The notes under the pieces were generated by a model. It saw only the letters and a list, made by a program, of their open reading frames with translations, made no database searches and had not been told where the DNA came from. From Rhododendron vialii (Eukaryota > Streptophyta > Magnoliopsida > Ericales > Ericaceae): a DNA stretch of 64,000 nucleotides. The stretch spans positions 5,280,001 to 5,344,000 of the forward strand of contig NC_080558.1 of NCBI RefSeq assembly GCF_030253575.1, in the 5' to 3' direction. The position numbers and the translations under genes are program-made. Below, one piece after another: positions 24,470 through 36,838 of this stretch (position 1 is its first letter; each line of letters begins with the position of its first letter).

Positions 24470-25802
24470 AGGTGCACATCTTCCCGAGCCGAGCCATTTT
24501 TGAACTTCAAGCTTGAAGTTGACTTTGCATTCAACAAGCTTATTAATGATCGCAAAACTTTAAATGTGAACTGAGTTTGAATTGAAGTATTAAGCTCGAG
24601 CCAAACACAGAGTTGTCGTGCGATATTCGAGTCGCCCATCTCAGTAATCAATAGTTTAAATTTTGTTTTACTCTTGCCGGTATGAACCATCCATTCCCAA
24701 AATAAAATTCAAATTATTGATTTCCGAGATTGACGATTCAAATACCGGACTACAACCAAACCTGAGCTTTGCTCAATTAGCACCCAGCACCCCCAAAGAC
24801 GGATGTATGTTGGGGCATACGAGGATGCGCGGTTTCAGAAGTTAAAAATAATATTAGTTATTTTTTATTTGTTAAGATAAAAACACCTGGATATTGTATT
24901 TTGTATAGAGTGTTGTTTAGACATCTAAATGTTTTAAGAATATGTTCGTTTTGAGTTTCAAAACTCAATTTCTCATACGGTCTCTCATAAGTTTTTCTTT
25001 TATTATTAATTTTATTTTTCTTTTTTTCTCTTCACTCATTACTCAAAAAACCTATCTCAAAACTTAATTGACTAAATTATTAGATTTTAAAATTTTAAAA
25101 TTTTAAAATTTTGTTGATCATAATTAAATCCCACATTTACGACATTCTGGTTCCATTCTTGAGCACCCCTGTGAATCAAAACCAATTCTCGTTTTGTCGG
25201 AAGCTAAAACATGTTACGTACACGCCTCATAGCACTCACACATCACATGTTTTTGGAGGGCGAGCCAACTTCCACCTTTTTTATGCAGGAAGAAATAAAA
25301 AATCTTCTTACCGAAGTGTTGTAAACAAGTGTTTACACACTTAATCGTGATAGTACTTTTAAACTGTCAAGATCTTGATGAAACTTTTCCGGAAAGAGTT
25401 AATTATAATCGGTCATAATTAAAAACGAATCACAGCCATTGATTACGCGAATAGACAGCTGAAATTGATTGGTGCTATAAACAGGTTATTTACAACACCT
25501 CCGTAAATAAGTGGGTGTTCCGGTTTCTCCGAAAATAAATTTTTAAAAAAGAAGGCAATTTCAAGCTTAAAAATCATGTGTTTACGCAAATAATTTTTCT
25601 ACCAATATGGATATCATTTGATAGATCTGCAATTCGACAAGTCATTCTTGGGAGGCAACCACCATTGCCGAACTGTCACGCACCCAAAAGCTAGCTCTCT
25701 CACTCCATTTGCATGCTTGCCAGGCCCTTTGATCCGCTAGCTTTCTCTTCCCTTCCATTTCCACTTCTTTTGCCACTGGGTCCTCTAAAAAAACCTGCTT
25801 CC

Positions 25803-25809
25803 TATATAA
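25803..25809 (+). promoter_or_regulatory. TATA box of caleosin gene 1
   Basis: TATATAA lies 62 bp before the start codon; the counterpart in gene 2 is at 44375. Gene 1 reads tatataattaagccc where gene 2 reads tatataagccc, a small insertion next to the box. The (GA)16 tract begins at about the expected transcription start. Confidence 0.6.
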
Positions 25810-25829
25810 TTAAGCCCAGACCCCTCCCT

Positions 25830-25830
<1 letters not shown>

Positions 25831-25862
<32 letters not shown>
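25831..25862 (+). repeat. (AG)16 in the leader of caleosin gene 1
   Basis: Uninterrupted AG repeat between the TATA box and the start codon. It faces a (CT)23 tract just after exon 1. Confidence 0.9.
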
Positions 25863-25865
<3 letters not shown>

Positions 25866-25870
25866 CAGAG

Positions 25871-25978
25871 ATGGAAAGCCAGAACAGAGATGCATTGGCG
25901 ACGGAGGCTCCTCTTGCGCCTGTTACTAGGCAGCGCAAGGTTCAGACTGATTTGGAGACTAAGCTTCCTAAGCCTTGT

Positions 25979-26029
<51 letters not shown>

Positions 26030-29000
26030 TGTGCCAATTTAAGTACTCCTATTTTGTGAGTGCATGTATCTGTTTGTGGCATTTCATCGGTCAATATGAT
26101 GCATTTTTTTGGTCACGGTGATATTGGGCTTCTCTTGGGTGAACTCTTTTTTATCTTTTCAAAAGAGCGATTGAGCATATCAGAGTACGTTTGATTTGGA
26201 AGAAGATTATGATGGTAACTGTCAAAATGAGAAAGAAAAAAAAAATGAAGTGAAAGGAAAGGAAAGAAAAGAAAGTGTAAAGAAAATAAATGTTCTTCCA
26301 TGCATACGAGGAAGCAATAAATATAGGAGTATTTGGTTACTAAGAGCATCTATTTACAGTGGAATAATCAAAACCAAAATGTTATTAAAATTAGCAATGT
26401 TTGATAAGAAAATTCTTCACATTAGAATAACTAAACCTAGCAACCTCTTAGTAACTCATCAAATTTTGACATTTGAATAATTAAAACTAGCAACCTTTAC
26501 TCGGATGAGGATTGGGTTCCTTGGGACTCAGACTCTCTCGCGTGTGCACATCAAGATCGCTTCGTTCCTTCACAGTTGCATAGGAAAGCAAAGCAATACC
26601 CCCGGTTGCAACAAATTTTCTCTCTCAATCAAGTACGTAATCATTACACAAAAACCTTCTCTCTCTTCCCTTTTTTCTCTTTTTCAACAATGTTTTTAAA
26701 AACTAATTTTAAAAAACTATGTATTTTTCAGAATTTTTTTTCTGTTTTTTCAAAAACTTTTTTTTACAAAGAATTGTTTTTTCAAAATTTTTAAAAAGTG
26801 TAAGTAAATAAAGTGTGTTTTTAAAAAACTGTTTTTGAAATTTCAAAACTCTTTTACACAAAACTCTTTTTAAAATACTATTTTTTTGGTAAACAGATTT
26901 TGAGATTTTAAAACTGTTTTTTACACAAAATCTATTTTTAAAAAACTGTATTTATAGTTTTTAAAATTTCAAAACTGTCTGTGTCAATACATTTCTTTCA
27001 AAATTTCTCAAAACTGTATTTACAGTTTTTTAAGTAAACAAAGTGTGTTTTTTGAAAAATTATTTTTTGTTTCGAGTTTTTTTTAATACAACTGTTTTGT
27101 TTTTCTTCAAAAACTATTTAATAAACTATTTTTTTTTCAAAAAATATGCATGAAATGAAGGAAAAAAGTTTGGAGAGCCCATTGGTTTTGATTATGAGCA
27201 AAAAAAATCAATGTGGGAATTGACATTGTTAACTTTAGTGACCTTTAAATGGATAATCAAAATCTGATATGTTTTGATTATTCACATTTGCTTATTCTAC
27301 TGTGGATACTCTAACTATCCCTTAACATGCAATTGCATGGATCATGATAGGAAAGGAAAAATTATGAGCATAAGGAAGCAATGTTTTAAAAGTCGCTAAG
27401 AGCTAGTTGGGCGTTCGGCCACCTTCGAGCTTCAAGGCCTAGTAATTGGCCCATAGCAATTAGTAATCAGCGCATAGCAATTAGTCTGATCTAGTTGGAT
27501 AGGCTCTGCCAGCGATTAATCGCTGATTAATTTATATTTTTAGAACAATGATAGGAAGTGTTATAAGAGGTGGTAACTTTCACCACCAAAAAAATATCAT
27601 TTTTTAAAGCAAGAAATTGAAAGCTATGTAACCAAGCTTAAATGGATTGTACAAGACACTTTCTAAGCACTTTATACTATTTTCATGCTGATTAAATACC
27701 AGTCTCTTTCTTGCATTTTCTATAATTTTTATTCTTATCAAATGGACCCTTAGGGTCTTCACGCATTGGAAGCATGTGATGTAGCGAATGTGTGTGAATG
27801 GTTTGACTAATCTAGTAAGAAATGCTAGTTTAGGGTCCAAATATGTTTGCCCAAAAAAGCCCACAGTTTTGGTTGTCCAAAATAATACTAGTGGTTATTT
27901 TGGTAACAACAAAACACAAAAGGGGGCTAAAATTTGGATTTCATGAGAAGTAGACATATACCATATATGTGTTTCGGAATCTAGGCAATGGGCAATTTGC
28001 AACAGAAGTTCTTCTTTCTTGTTTCCCTCCTCCTTTCCTTCGATCTCTAAATTGGAAATTTTTCATTAGGGCCACACGTGCGTTTTAAATAAACCCTGTT
28101 AGGTATTATATCGGCTGTTACCCAATGGGATTTTAGACCTTTGATAATGTCATTTCCTTATTTATCATCCGATACTGTGCAATATTGGCCGATAAATGGC
28201 TAAATTTCCCAATACTGCGATTGGCCACACTGACAAGTGACTAACACATTAGAGCTAATTTACCATAGTTGATGTGCTATATATGGCCTATGCAAAGCGA
28301 AAAAGATAGCCTATTGGAGTCAATGGCTTGATGAAAGCAGGGACATTTGGCCAGATTGTGTTGGGTCGTGACCCGACCCTCAAATCCGCACCCCAAGCAC
28401 AAGCACGCAAACAACCAAGCACAAACATGAGAGATTCGAGGAAAAACTCTGTAATTGTATTATTCACAAATCAAATACAATTTACATGAAAAAACCTCAC
28501 CGGCACGCCACAAACCGGCTGCCATCACTCCTCCCTCCCTCACTCCGGTGGCTCTCGATCTGACAGTCTCTCTGGGCATCTCCGAGGAGCCCTGCCCCCC
28601 TCGTTGGGGGAGCTCTCACGCTCACACTCTCTCTGCCTCCTCTCTCTGTCTCTCAGCACACACCCACGCAACCTTTGGCAGTCCAAACATGAAAGGGGAG
28701 AAAAGCCAAGGGTTTTAATCCCCTACACTCACACCCACATCACTTGGGTGTACCCCAACAGATTGTGGGATTGATAGAGGGGTTGATAAGTGTGATGCAA
28801 TGAAAAGATGCAAATGCATAATGTTGATAGAGAGACTCTTTTGTTCTGGGCTTTGGTGATGGGGGTGATTTCTAGTGTGCATATGCAGAGGAGAGGCGGA
28901 GGCAGGGAGAGGGTTGCAGTCTTGATAATTGCTTCGTCGTCTACTCGAAATGAATAAGATCACCCCAAACGTAGGGCTAATACGTCGTAAGAAGCATAAT

Positions 29001-32000
29001 TATCCGGAAGACCGAGTATCGTACCCAAAGGGAATATCCAAATAGCTTGCGTTGATTTGTAGATGTAAGCGTCGCGGCTTTAAGACGGCCAACTTGTAGT
29101 GGTTTGAACAAAGAAAATAAATGCGATATTGAGTTTTAAACTATTTAAACTAAGCGGCTAGGTCTAGAGGATTCTAACACCCACAGCTCAAGTTAATTAG
29201 CTGTTCTCTTGAACTACTCAGTTTGAGATAGCGTCAACGATCTCTCAACCTAGAAGATTTGTCGTTAAAACCATTTTAAACTAGAAAAAGAGTTGAAACA
29301 CCAAGCGAGTTCTAGTATTCATCTAGTAAACGCAAGAGATGACATAGCTCTAACCATCATGTGTGGCAACTGGCAAGTAGCACGCTCTTGCCTACACAAA
29401 AAAAAGAGGTGAACACCGGCAAGTTTTGATAGACAAACACGAACTCTCTTGATTTTTCAACTAAACATGAATATTTATTGAGAGACAAGCATAATCAACC
29501 CGAACCATGGAGTGCTATTCACCTCATGACCAAGCATAATTAACTACTCACTCATGTTAGAAATTGAAACAACAAAGCGAATTATGCAAAACATATTTAA
29601 CCAACGGAATTCAAAATAAACTTGAGATTTATAGAGATCAAGAGTGCAGTTACAATTTTAATGAAGACAAAAAAAATATACTAAGATTATCTAAGGTATA
29701 GAGTGCAGAATTAAGCTAAGAACAAGTAAGAACAATGAAGAACAATAGCAAGAGTAAACAACAAGTAAAGTAAATCTATTCTAGATCTAGAAAAGGTATA
29801 CTCGTTGACATTTGTAACATAAAGGTATATTTATGCACGCCCCACGTTCGCCCACAAAATATTTCAAAAATGCCCTACAAACCTGCTACGAAGGCCTTGG
29901 TATCGATACAAACAAATACCGAGCAGCTTTGATAACTTCTACTGAGCCGCCGTAGCAACTCGGTATTGATACAAGGAATTCTTGTATCGATACCCAATGT
30001 CTATGAGTCCACTGGAATCTGCTTGCAAACTGGTATCGATAAAATCAAAATGTGTATCGATACCACCTTCAAATAACCAGAACTTCAGCTCCTCAGCAGC
30101 TTTTACAGCATCTTCTTTTCATTTCCTAAACTTAAGTAAATACTACATTTTAAATATTTCTATTACCTTTTCTTTACTTTAATTTATTTAATGAAAATAA
30201 GGAAGTACTCCCCATTTGGAAACAAGGGCATTACCAGAAAATTGAGATTTCAATCCAATCAAAATGTCGACCCCCAGCTTTTAATGTAAAACAGAAAATT
30301 GCACGTTTTTCTCTAGACGTAATGGCTCAAAACATGAACTTGCTCTTCGAATAAAACCTTGCAAATTTGAAGTTGCTCTTAGAAAAATCCAAGGATCAAT
30401 TACTGCCATTTTTTTATCTTGAAAATCGATACTTTTTCAGAAAATCATTTTTTCATACTTAGATTTTAAGGGGCCGACAGGATCTTCCTTAGTTCCTTGG
30501 GTACTTGGACGCACTCGGGCCATCCATGGCATTAAAAACACGCCTTATTCAATGATTTACTTGAAAACATTAAAAACTTACCTTAAGTGCAATATCAAAG
30601 AAAACACCGACTTTATAAACTTAAATGCGATAAAACGAAGGACTTTAAGCACCAAGAATATGCATTATTGGGAGCTTATCAATAATACCTTGGTTTGTAG
30701 GTAGGCTGTGCCGATTGGGATGTACCGGATTGATGCAAGTGGCAAGATTGAATCGATCGACATCAGACTCTAGTTATCTTCAGTTATGGAGTGTTTATTT
30801 GCAGAAATCAAGCCAAATAGAGAGTTGACCCCCAACCAAGGAATCCAAAAATTGTAACAATGACTTAATTGTTTAGGGACTAGGATTTCTTGGTTTTGGC
30901 AGGGAGACTTGCAAGAGTTCTTCGGGATGCTTTTCAGTCTTCCTCAAGGCACCCTTCTTGGTGCCTTCTTTTTACTGTTGTCAAGCTCTTTGACCTCTTC
31001 TCTCAAAAAACAAAAGAAAAAAAGGGTTGCACGACGGAAACTCTTATTTCCATTTACTAACTCCTCAAACCCCTCTAAAGAAAGATGGCAATGGTGATTT
31101 GGAGACTTCATAAATTGTTGAATTGAATCCATAACTAACCAAAAGTAAAACAAGAAGCTTTTATGTACCTTTATATGAGTTTTGTACACAATATGGTACG
31201 GGAAAGAAGTTTAGCGATCGGATACTTAACTACTATATATCAAGCAATGAAGTTAACCAGGCACAATGCTTTTGTAACTAACATAACTTGATATCTTTAT
31301 TGCACAAATAGAATCCATATCTGACCCCTCAATGTTTTTCCTTTTTGAAGGAAATTGCTCCATCTGCATGTTCCTATCTCCATTTCTCCTAGAATAACCT
31401 TTAAGTATGATAAAGGATTTTGACATTAATAATGAGGCTCCAAAAATCTCTTGCTTTATGCTCACTCATCTATATGAACTCAGATATGGCCAGAGCATTG
31501 GCTGCTCCTGATACAGAGCATCCATACGGAACACCAGGCCGTTTGCATCATGGATTGAGTGTTTTGCAGCAACATGTAGCCTTCTTCGACATGGACAACA
31601 ATGGGATTGTTTATCCTTGGGAGACTTATACGGGTAATTTTCATACTATCATTTGATATTGGAAATTCAATTTCTCCAGGAAAACACACTAAAGAGGAAA
31701 AAAAACGAAACACAAAAATCAACTTTGTTCTTTCTATTGTCGTTTTAAACAGTGGCCATTAGTGGTAAGTTGACATAGGACAAGTGCCTCATAGGTCACA
31801 AGTTCGAATTCGATTGAGCACTTCGTATTCAATTCCCTTATGGCCATCAAGAATATGCTTTGCAATTAAAAGAAGTGCAGGTGGGAGGAAAGATCACATG
31901 TCACACAAGTGTTCTCAACTCTTGTATCTATAGGTGTATTATGCATAAAAATGTAAATGTTGGTTGTTCAAGGTTATGAAAGATATCTTATTTCATGGTT

Positions 32001-35000
32001 GAGCATTGATATTTTCCTTGACACCGATGGTACGTACTGATATAACTAGAAAGATGCATGTGATTCTACAGGCTTCTACTCATAGCTTAGTAACTGTTTC
32101 CATATGAAGCAACCTAGATATAAGATCATTGTTTAATTGTGGTGCTTAATATGTATCGAGTCGATGCAATAGAATTCAAAACCTGTCTTCACTTTTACCC
32201 TTTTGTTCTGTAGTTTTTTCGTTCCTTAGCTTACTTCTTTTTGTTGAGTTCCATGAAAAACATTCATAAGGCTTGAACGAGTCTTTTGCATTGCACAACT
32301 ACATCATACCTCATCAGTTATAGCAATGCACTGTGTCAGGATACAAAAATTTTGGAAACATTCCATGTCCAGTGCTTGTACATAACCTTCGGTGAATCTA
32401 TTTCACAGAACAAAAATGATACTATAAAGCTTTCAACAAATGGCGTTGCGCCTGTTAAAATTGGATACTCATTCTTGCAAACAGCCAGAACTTTGATTTT
32501 TTATTTTTCTGATAATCCGGAACGGATCACACCATTGCAACCTTAGGTCGAGTGGCCACTCCGTAAACCGGAGCCTCCTTCCCCAACTATTTACACAAGC
32601 TTTCGCTTACGGGTGGGGTGGTTGAAAGAATTTTCAGATTATTGAATGGAATATGCAAAATGTGTATCACTCTTCTTGTTCACTTATTTTCGTTTCTGTT
32701 TTAATTTTTGCTCACAGGATTATGTGCAATTGGTTTCAACAAAGTTGTATCTCTTATATTTGCCGTCGCTGCCAATGGAGCTTTGAGTTACCGTACTCTT
32801 CCTGTAAGTTAAATACTCTCTCGTATAAAAGTTATGAGGTTCAGAACCAGTGTTGATACAGAAACCAAAACAATCCCATGATTGCATTTGTGTGGCCGTC
32901 AAAACATGGCTAAAATGGTTGTTATATACGTAAATTTAAGAACGAAAAGCATAGGTCAAGTTCAAACCGGACCATTGTCAGCGGTGGATTTAGTACAAGA
33001 CCAGTGGGGGCTGGCTCCAACTCACGTCAGAAACTCCTCTAGTGTATTCTTTAATTATTTATGTTTTAGGTTTGATTTTGACAAACTTTTCGCAAACAAA
33101 AATCTAATATTTTTATGGTTCGATTCCACCAATTTATAATACTTTGAATACCTTCTTTATCAATATTAAATAAATTTTGATACGGTTTAAAATTAGTGTG
33201 ATGTGAGGATTTTTTTCAATGCAATGTATGTTTTAACATGTTGAGGGTAAAATTGTCATATCTTTTGATGAATTTGGTTAGAAAGTAGTCTAGATAAGCT
33301 TTTCAACGGTTCAAACCACGTCCAAATCGGAGTTTGATAGTGTCTGTGGCAAGACCGCAAAGCTTGGTCGTTTGTGAACATTAGAGCATGCGCCCGGGGC
33401 GCAATGTAATGCGCCTGTGGCACATAGAATTGCGCCTTAGGCGCATAAAAAGTTCACAATATGTCAAACTTCGCAGACTTGTCCCAAACACTCCTGAACT
33501 CCGATTTGTGTGTGGTTTGAACCGTTGAAAAACTTGTCAAATCTACTTTATAACCCGAGTATTTTGGATCCTAATTTATTTGAACATCATAAGATATGAC
33601 CATTTTACCCTCACTTGGTCGAAAAATAAATCATTTCGGTAAAACACTCACATCTCCCTCATTTCAAATCGGATAAAGACATATTATATATTGATAAAGA
33701 GGGTTTTAAAAGTACTAGGAGATGGTGAAATCCCACCATAAAAATAATAAATTTAGTTTATGAAAATGGGATTGAAAGCAGGCCACTACAAAGATCATTG
33801 GAATACTACAACCCCTCCACTGCGGCACCGCCAACACTATCACCCTAAAACCATCCCTCCACCATCGTCAGTTCACCACTACCACTAACGCTACCACTCT
33901 ACCATGACCGTTGCCACTCATGCAAGCTCCTCTAGTGTATTTATGTTGTAGGGTAAAGGTGTGATGGCAAACTCCTCAATGGCATGCAAACTCCTCTAGT
34001 GTATTTATGTTGTAGGGTTAAGGTATGATGGCAAACTCCTCATGCATGCAAGCTCCTCTAGTCTATTGACTCTATTTATGTTGTAGGGTAAAGGTGTGAT
34101 GGCAAACTCCCCAATGACATGCGAACTCCTCTAGTGTATTTTTGTTGTAGGGTTAAGCCGTTAAGGTGTGATGTCAAACTCCTCATGCAATGGTCGTGGT
34201 AGAGTGGTAGCGTTGGTGGTAGTGGTGGTGAAGTGATGGTGGTGTAGATGGTGAAGTGGTGGTGGTGGAGGGATGGTTTTAGGGTGATAGTGATCGTGGT
34301 GGAGGGGTAATACCGTGGCCTGATTTCTACCCCCTTCCCATAAACTAAAGTTTAGTATTTTTATGTTTGGATTCCACTATCTTCTACTATTTTGAAAACC
34401 CTCTTAATCGATATGTAATATGTCTTTACCTGATTTAAACTAAGGTAGATGTAAGCGTTGAATCGAAATGATTTGTTTTTCGACCACCTGAGGGCAAAAT
34501 GGTCATATTTTTTGATGTACAAATAAATTAGGATCCAAACTACTTGGGCTAGAAAGTAGATTCAATAAGCTTTTTAACGGTTTAAACCACTCACAAATTA
34601 TTGGAGTTTGGAAGTGTTCGGGACAAGCCTGAGAAGTTTGACATATTGTGCACTTTTTATGCACCTTAGGTGCAATTCAATGCGCCCCAGGCGCATCCTC
34701 TAACAAACGACCAAACTTTGCGGTCTTGCCATACACTCCCGAACTCCAATTTGAACGTGGTTTGAACAGTTGAAAAACTTGTTTAGACTACTTTTTAACC
34801 AAAATAGTTTGGATCCAAAATTATTTATACATCAAAATATATGACGATTTTATCCTTGACATGTTGAAACATAAACTACATTGAAAATATCATCGCATCA
34901 CAATAATTTAAAACCGGATCAGAATCTATTTTACATCGATAAAGAGGATATTCAAAGTACTACAAGTTGGTGGAATTGAACCATAGAAATATTAGATTTT

Positions 35001-36838
35001 TGTTTACGAAAAGTTTGTCATAAATATTGAAAGAGAACACTAGAGGAGTATTAATTATTCTCTCTTTTTTGTGTGCTTATTTAAATTCTAGCTACGCCAC
35101 TGAGTGTTGTAATACTCTCTCTCTCACGCGTGCACTGAGAGAGCTCCAAGTGATTTTAATCTGAAGGCACTCAAAATCGTACAGATGTATATAGATTGCC
35201 TCTGATGTCTGATGTAAAGATTGCATAAGATGGATACAGATGTATGCTTTTATAATTTTTGACAACGCTCCTGCAAAGTTTGCATCTTGATGCTTGTCCT
35301 GCTTCATTTGGATAGTTGCTTTTAGGTGTTATTTTTTCCGAGGAAACTTAATTTATCTATCTACTATTCCTCTCTTCTGCGTTTTACGAATTTGAGTTCT
35401 GTGTGAAAAAAACAAAGGTGGAAAGTTGGTTCTATCGTAGGCGCTAACAGATGCATATTTGGCGATAAATCGTGATTTCCGAGAGTCTCATTAATATTTT
35501 TGTTTTTAATCCTTAGATTGGTTTCACCTATTCTTTCCAATATCAACATTTTCAGAAAATAGTTTATTTATCTTATAGCTTGTGGCACTGCTTCTTGTTG
35601 GCTTTTTCTTGTGGTTATTTTTAGGCATTTAACTTCAAATAGGCTTTTTGAAGTAATTAGGACTGAATGTAAACACGGTTCTTCGATCAATTGTTCAGAA
35701 AGTTCCAAACAATCAACGAGTTGATCATATCCTTCTATGAACCGGACCCCCACTATATGGATCAAGTTGAGATAATCAGTGGTCATCCCGAGTCTAGATA
35801 GAGATAGTGGTAACCCTGAGTCCTCAAAAACCTGATCCTACTCCAATCTTATAGAATTCAAGCATCATAAGGTTAAAAGACAGATGAAGAAACTTGGACT
35901 CAGAATGATATGCCCAACATACGTAGCCAACACCAAATAACGCCTTTTCTGGTGCTATTTTACCCTTGTTTTAGGCCTCACACTTTCTTGCAGGGATGGA
36001 TACCTTCTCCTTTTCTCCCAATATACATTGCCAACATTCATAGAGCCAAGCATGGAAGTGACTCTGGAACTTACGACACAGAAGGAAGGTAAGCACAATA
36101 CACAACGATGGGAATGGAATGATCCTTCCATTCTAACTAGAACACCTTCTGTTGTGACAGAGATTCTACAAAAGCCACAGCCCCATAATTCTTGATTTGG
36201 GTTTTTATTTTAAAATTCTACTTTAGCGACCATTTTACAGTAGAAATCCAACATCTACTTTTTGTTAAAATAAGCAGATATATGCGGGTGAACTTTGGAA
36301 ACATCTTTAGCAAGTTTGCTCGATTGAGGCATATAATTCCTGTATCCCAGCCACATAATTCTTGAGACGTTTTCAGTATAAAAATTTCTGTTTGTAAACA
36401 GTTTTCCTCTAGAAATCTGACATCTTTCCTACCCAAAAAATATGCAGGTTTATGCCAGTGAATTTTGAGAACATATTTAGCAAGTATGCTCGAACCGTGC
36501 CCAACAAACTCACACCTGGAGAACTCTGGGGCATGACGGAAGGCAACCGAGTGGCGTTTGGCTTTTTTGGCTGGTTTGTTTGTGCTTTTCCACTCCCGGA
36601 AACTCTGTTTCCATTTTCAGATGTTCTGCTTTGGAATCCTGAGCTTTCTGTGTTTTTTTAATTATTATTATTATTATTATGAAGGATTGTGAATAAGGTG
36701 GAGTGGGGACTTCTGTACTTTCTCGCTAGGGATGAGGAAGGTTACCTTTCGAAAGAGGCGATAAGGCGCTGCTTTGATGGGAGTTTGTTCGAATACTGCG
36801 CCCAAATGCACATGGGAGCTGAGGGGAAGATGGGCTGA
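25871..36838 (+). CDS. Caleosin/peroxygenase, duplicate 1 (diverged)
   Basis: Six exons: 25871-25976, 31484-31633, 32718-32803, 35994-36088, 36448-36573, 36685-36838, all GT-AG, giving 238 residues. Caleosins are calcium-binding, heme-containing lipid-droplet or ER peroxygenases that use fatty-acid hydroperoxides. Present are the EF-hand [12 protein letters not shown] (71-82), the two family-invariant heme-ligand histidines H66 and H134, a membrane segment (about 93-113) and the proline knot [10 protein letters not shown] (114-123). Compared with duplicate 2 this copy has many replacements, several unusual for the family: K94 and R111 in or next to the membrane hairpin, and loss of acidic residues (D165N, D174G, E181V, D184G). 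The frame is fully open and splice sites are intact, so I call it a gene, perhaps under relaxed constraint. Introns 1 and 3 hold several transposons. Confidence 0.9.
25981..26026 (+). repeat. (CT)23 at the start of caleosin 1 intron 1
   Basis: Begins four bases after the donor gtaa of exon 1. It is the strand complement of the AG tract in the leader, so exon 1 lies between two complementary microsatellites. Confidence 0.9.
26344..27311. mobile_element. PIF/Harbinger-like element in caleosin 1 intron 1
   Basis: Ends gagcatctatttacagtgga and the inverted ctactgtggatactc, flanked by TAA on both sides (26341-26343, 27312-27314). Copy 2 has the empty site gttactaactcaccc at 44911-44925. The interior from about 26690 to 27140 is a run of variants of tttcaaaactgtttttaaa. 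No coding capacity. Confidence 0.85.
27379..27550. mobile_element. hAT-type MITE, copy shared by both caleosin segments
   Basis: Termini caatgttttaaaa and ttttagaacaatg match the element at 103-298. Flanks taaggaag/ataggaag are a decayed 8-bp duplication. The orthologous insertion in copy 2 is at 44985-45167, so it predates the segmental duplication. Confidence 0.75.
28359..28760. mobile_element. 402-bp solo LTR in caleosin 1 intron 1
   Basis: TGTTGGG...CCCCAACA with the 5-bp duplication gattg on both sides (28354-28358, 28761-28765). Copy 2 reads straight through (ggccaggttgtgggattg near 45990-46010), showing the empty site. TGTTGGG/CCCAACA ends are typical of Ty1/copia LTRs. Orientation is uncertain. 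Confidence 0.85.
28930..30681 (-). mobile_element. 1.75-kb solo LTR in caleosin 1 intron 1
   Basis: Bounded by the 5-bp duplication ataat (28925-28929, 30682-30686) with TG/CA ends. On the minus strand it begins TGATAAGCTCCCAATAATGC, resembling long Ty3-type LTRs, so minus orientation is likely. Copy 2 lacks it (gtcttgataagaccatgg). It contains several tatcgata words around 29900-30065. Confidence 0.85.
31757..31930 (+). mobile_element. Possible tRNA-derived SINE in caleosin 1 intron 2
   Basis: A box-like ttagtggtaagttgac and B box-like agttcgaattc lie about 40 bp apart. The same sequence is present in copy 2 (about 47228-47410), so it predates the duplication. No clear target duplication seen. 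Confidence 0.35.
33032..35060. mobile_element. Large foldback element in caleosin 1 intron 3
   Basis: Left arm about 33032-33770 and right arm about 34330-35060 are inverted copies, from ctcctctagtgtatt at one outer end to aacactagaggag at the other. The centre (33780-34330) has a (caccac)n-like stretch, its inverted partner, and four tandem units of about 62 bp containing tgtatttatgttgtagggt. A shorter version occupies the same intron in copy 2 (48690-50090). Confidence 0.8.

Noticed and set aside
24259-24690. 143-codon minus-strand open frame
   Set aside because: Lies mostly inside a Harbinger-like MITE, no recognisable domain, compositionally biased.
33920-34190. Regularly spaced repeats resembling a CRISPR array
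   Set aside because: Units of about 62 bp are directly adjacent tandem copies without unique spacers, in a plant intron inside a foldback element.
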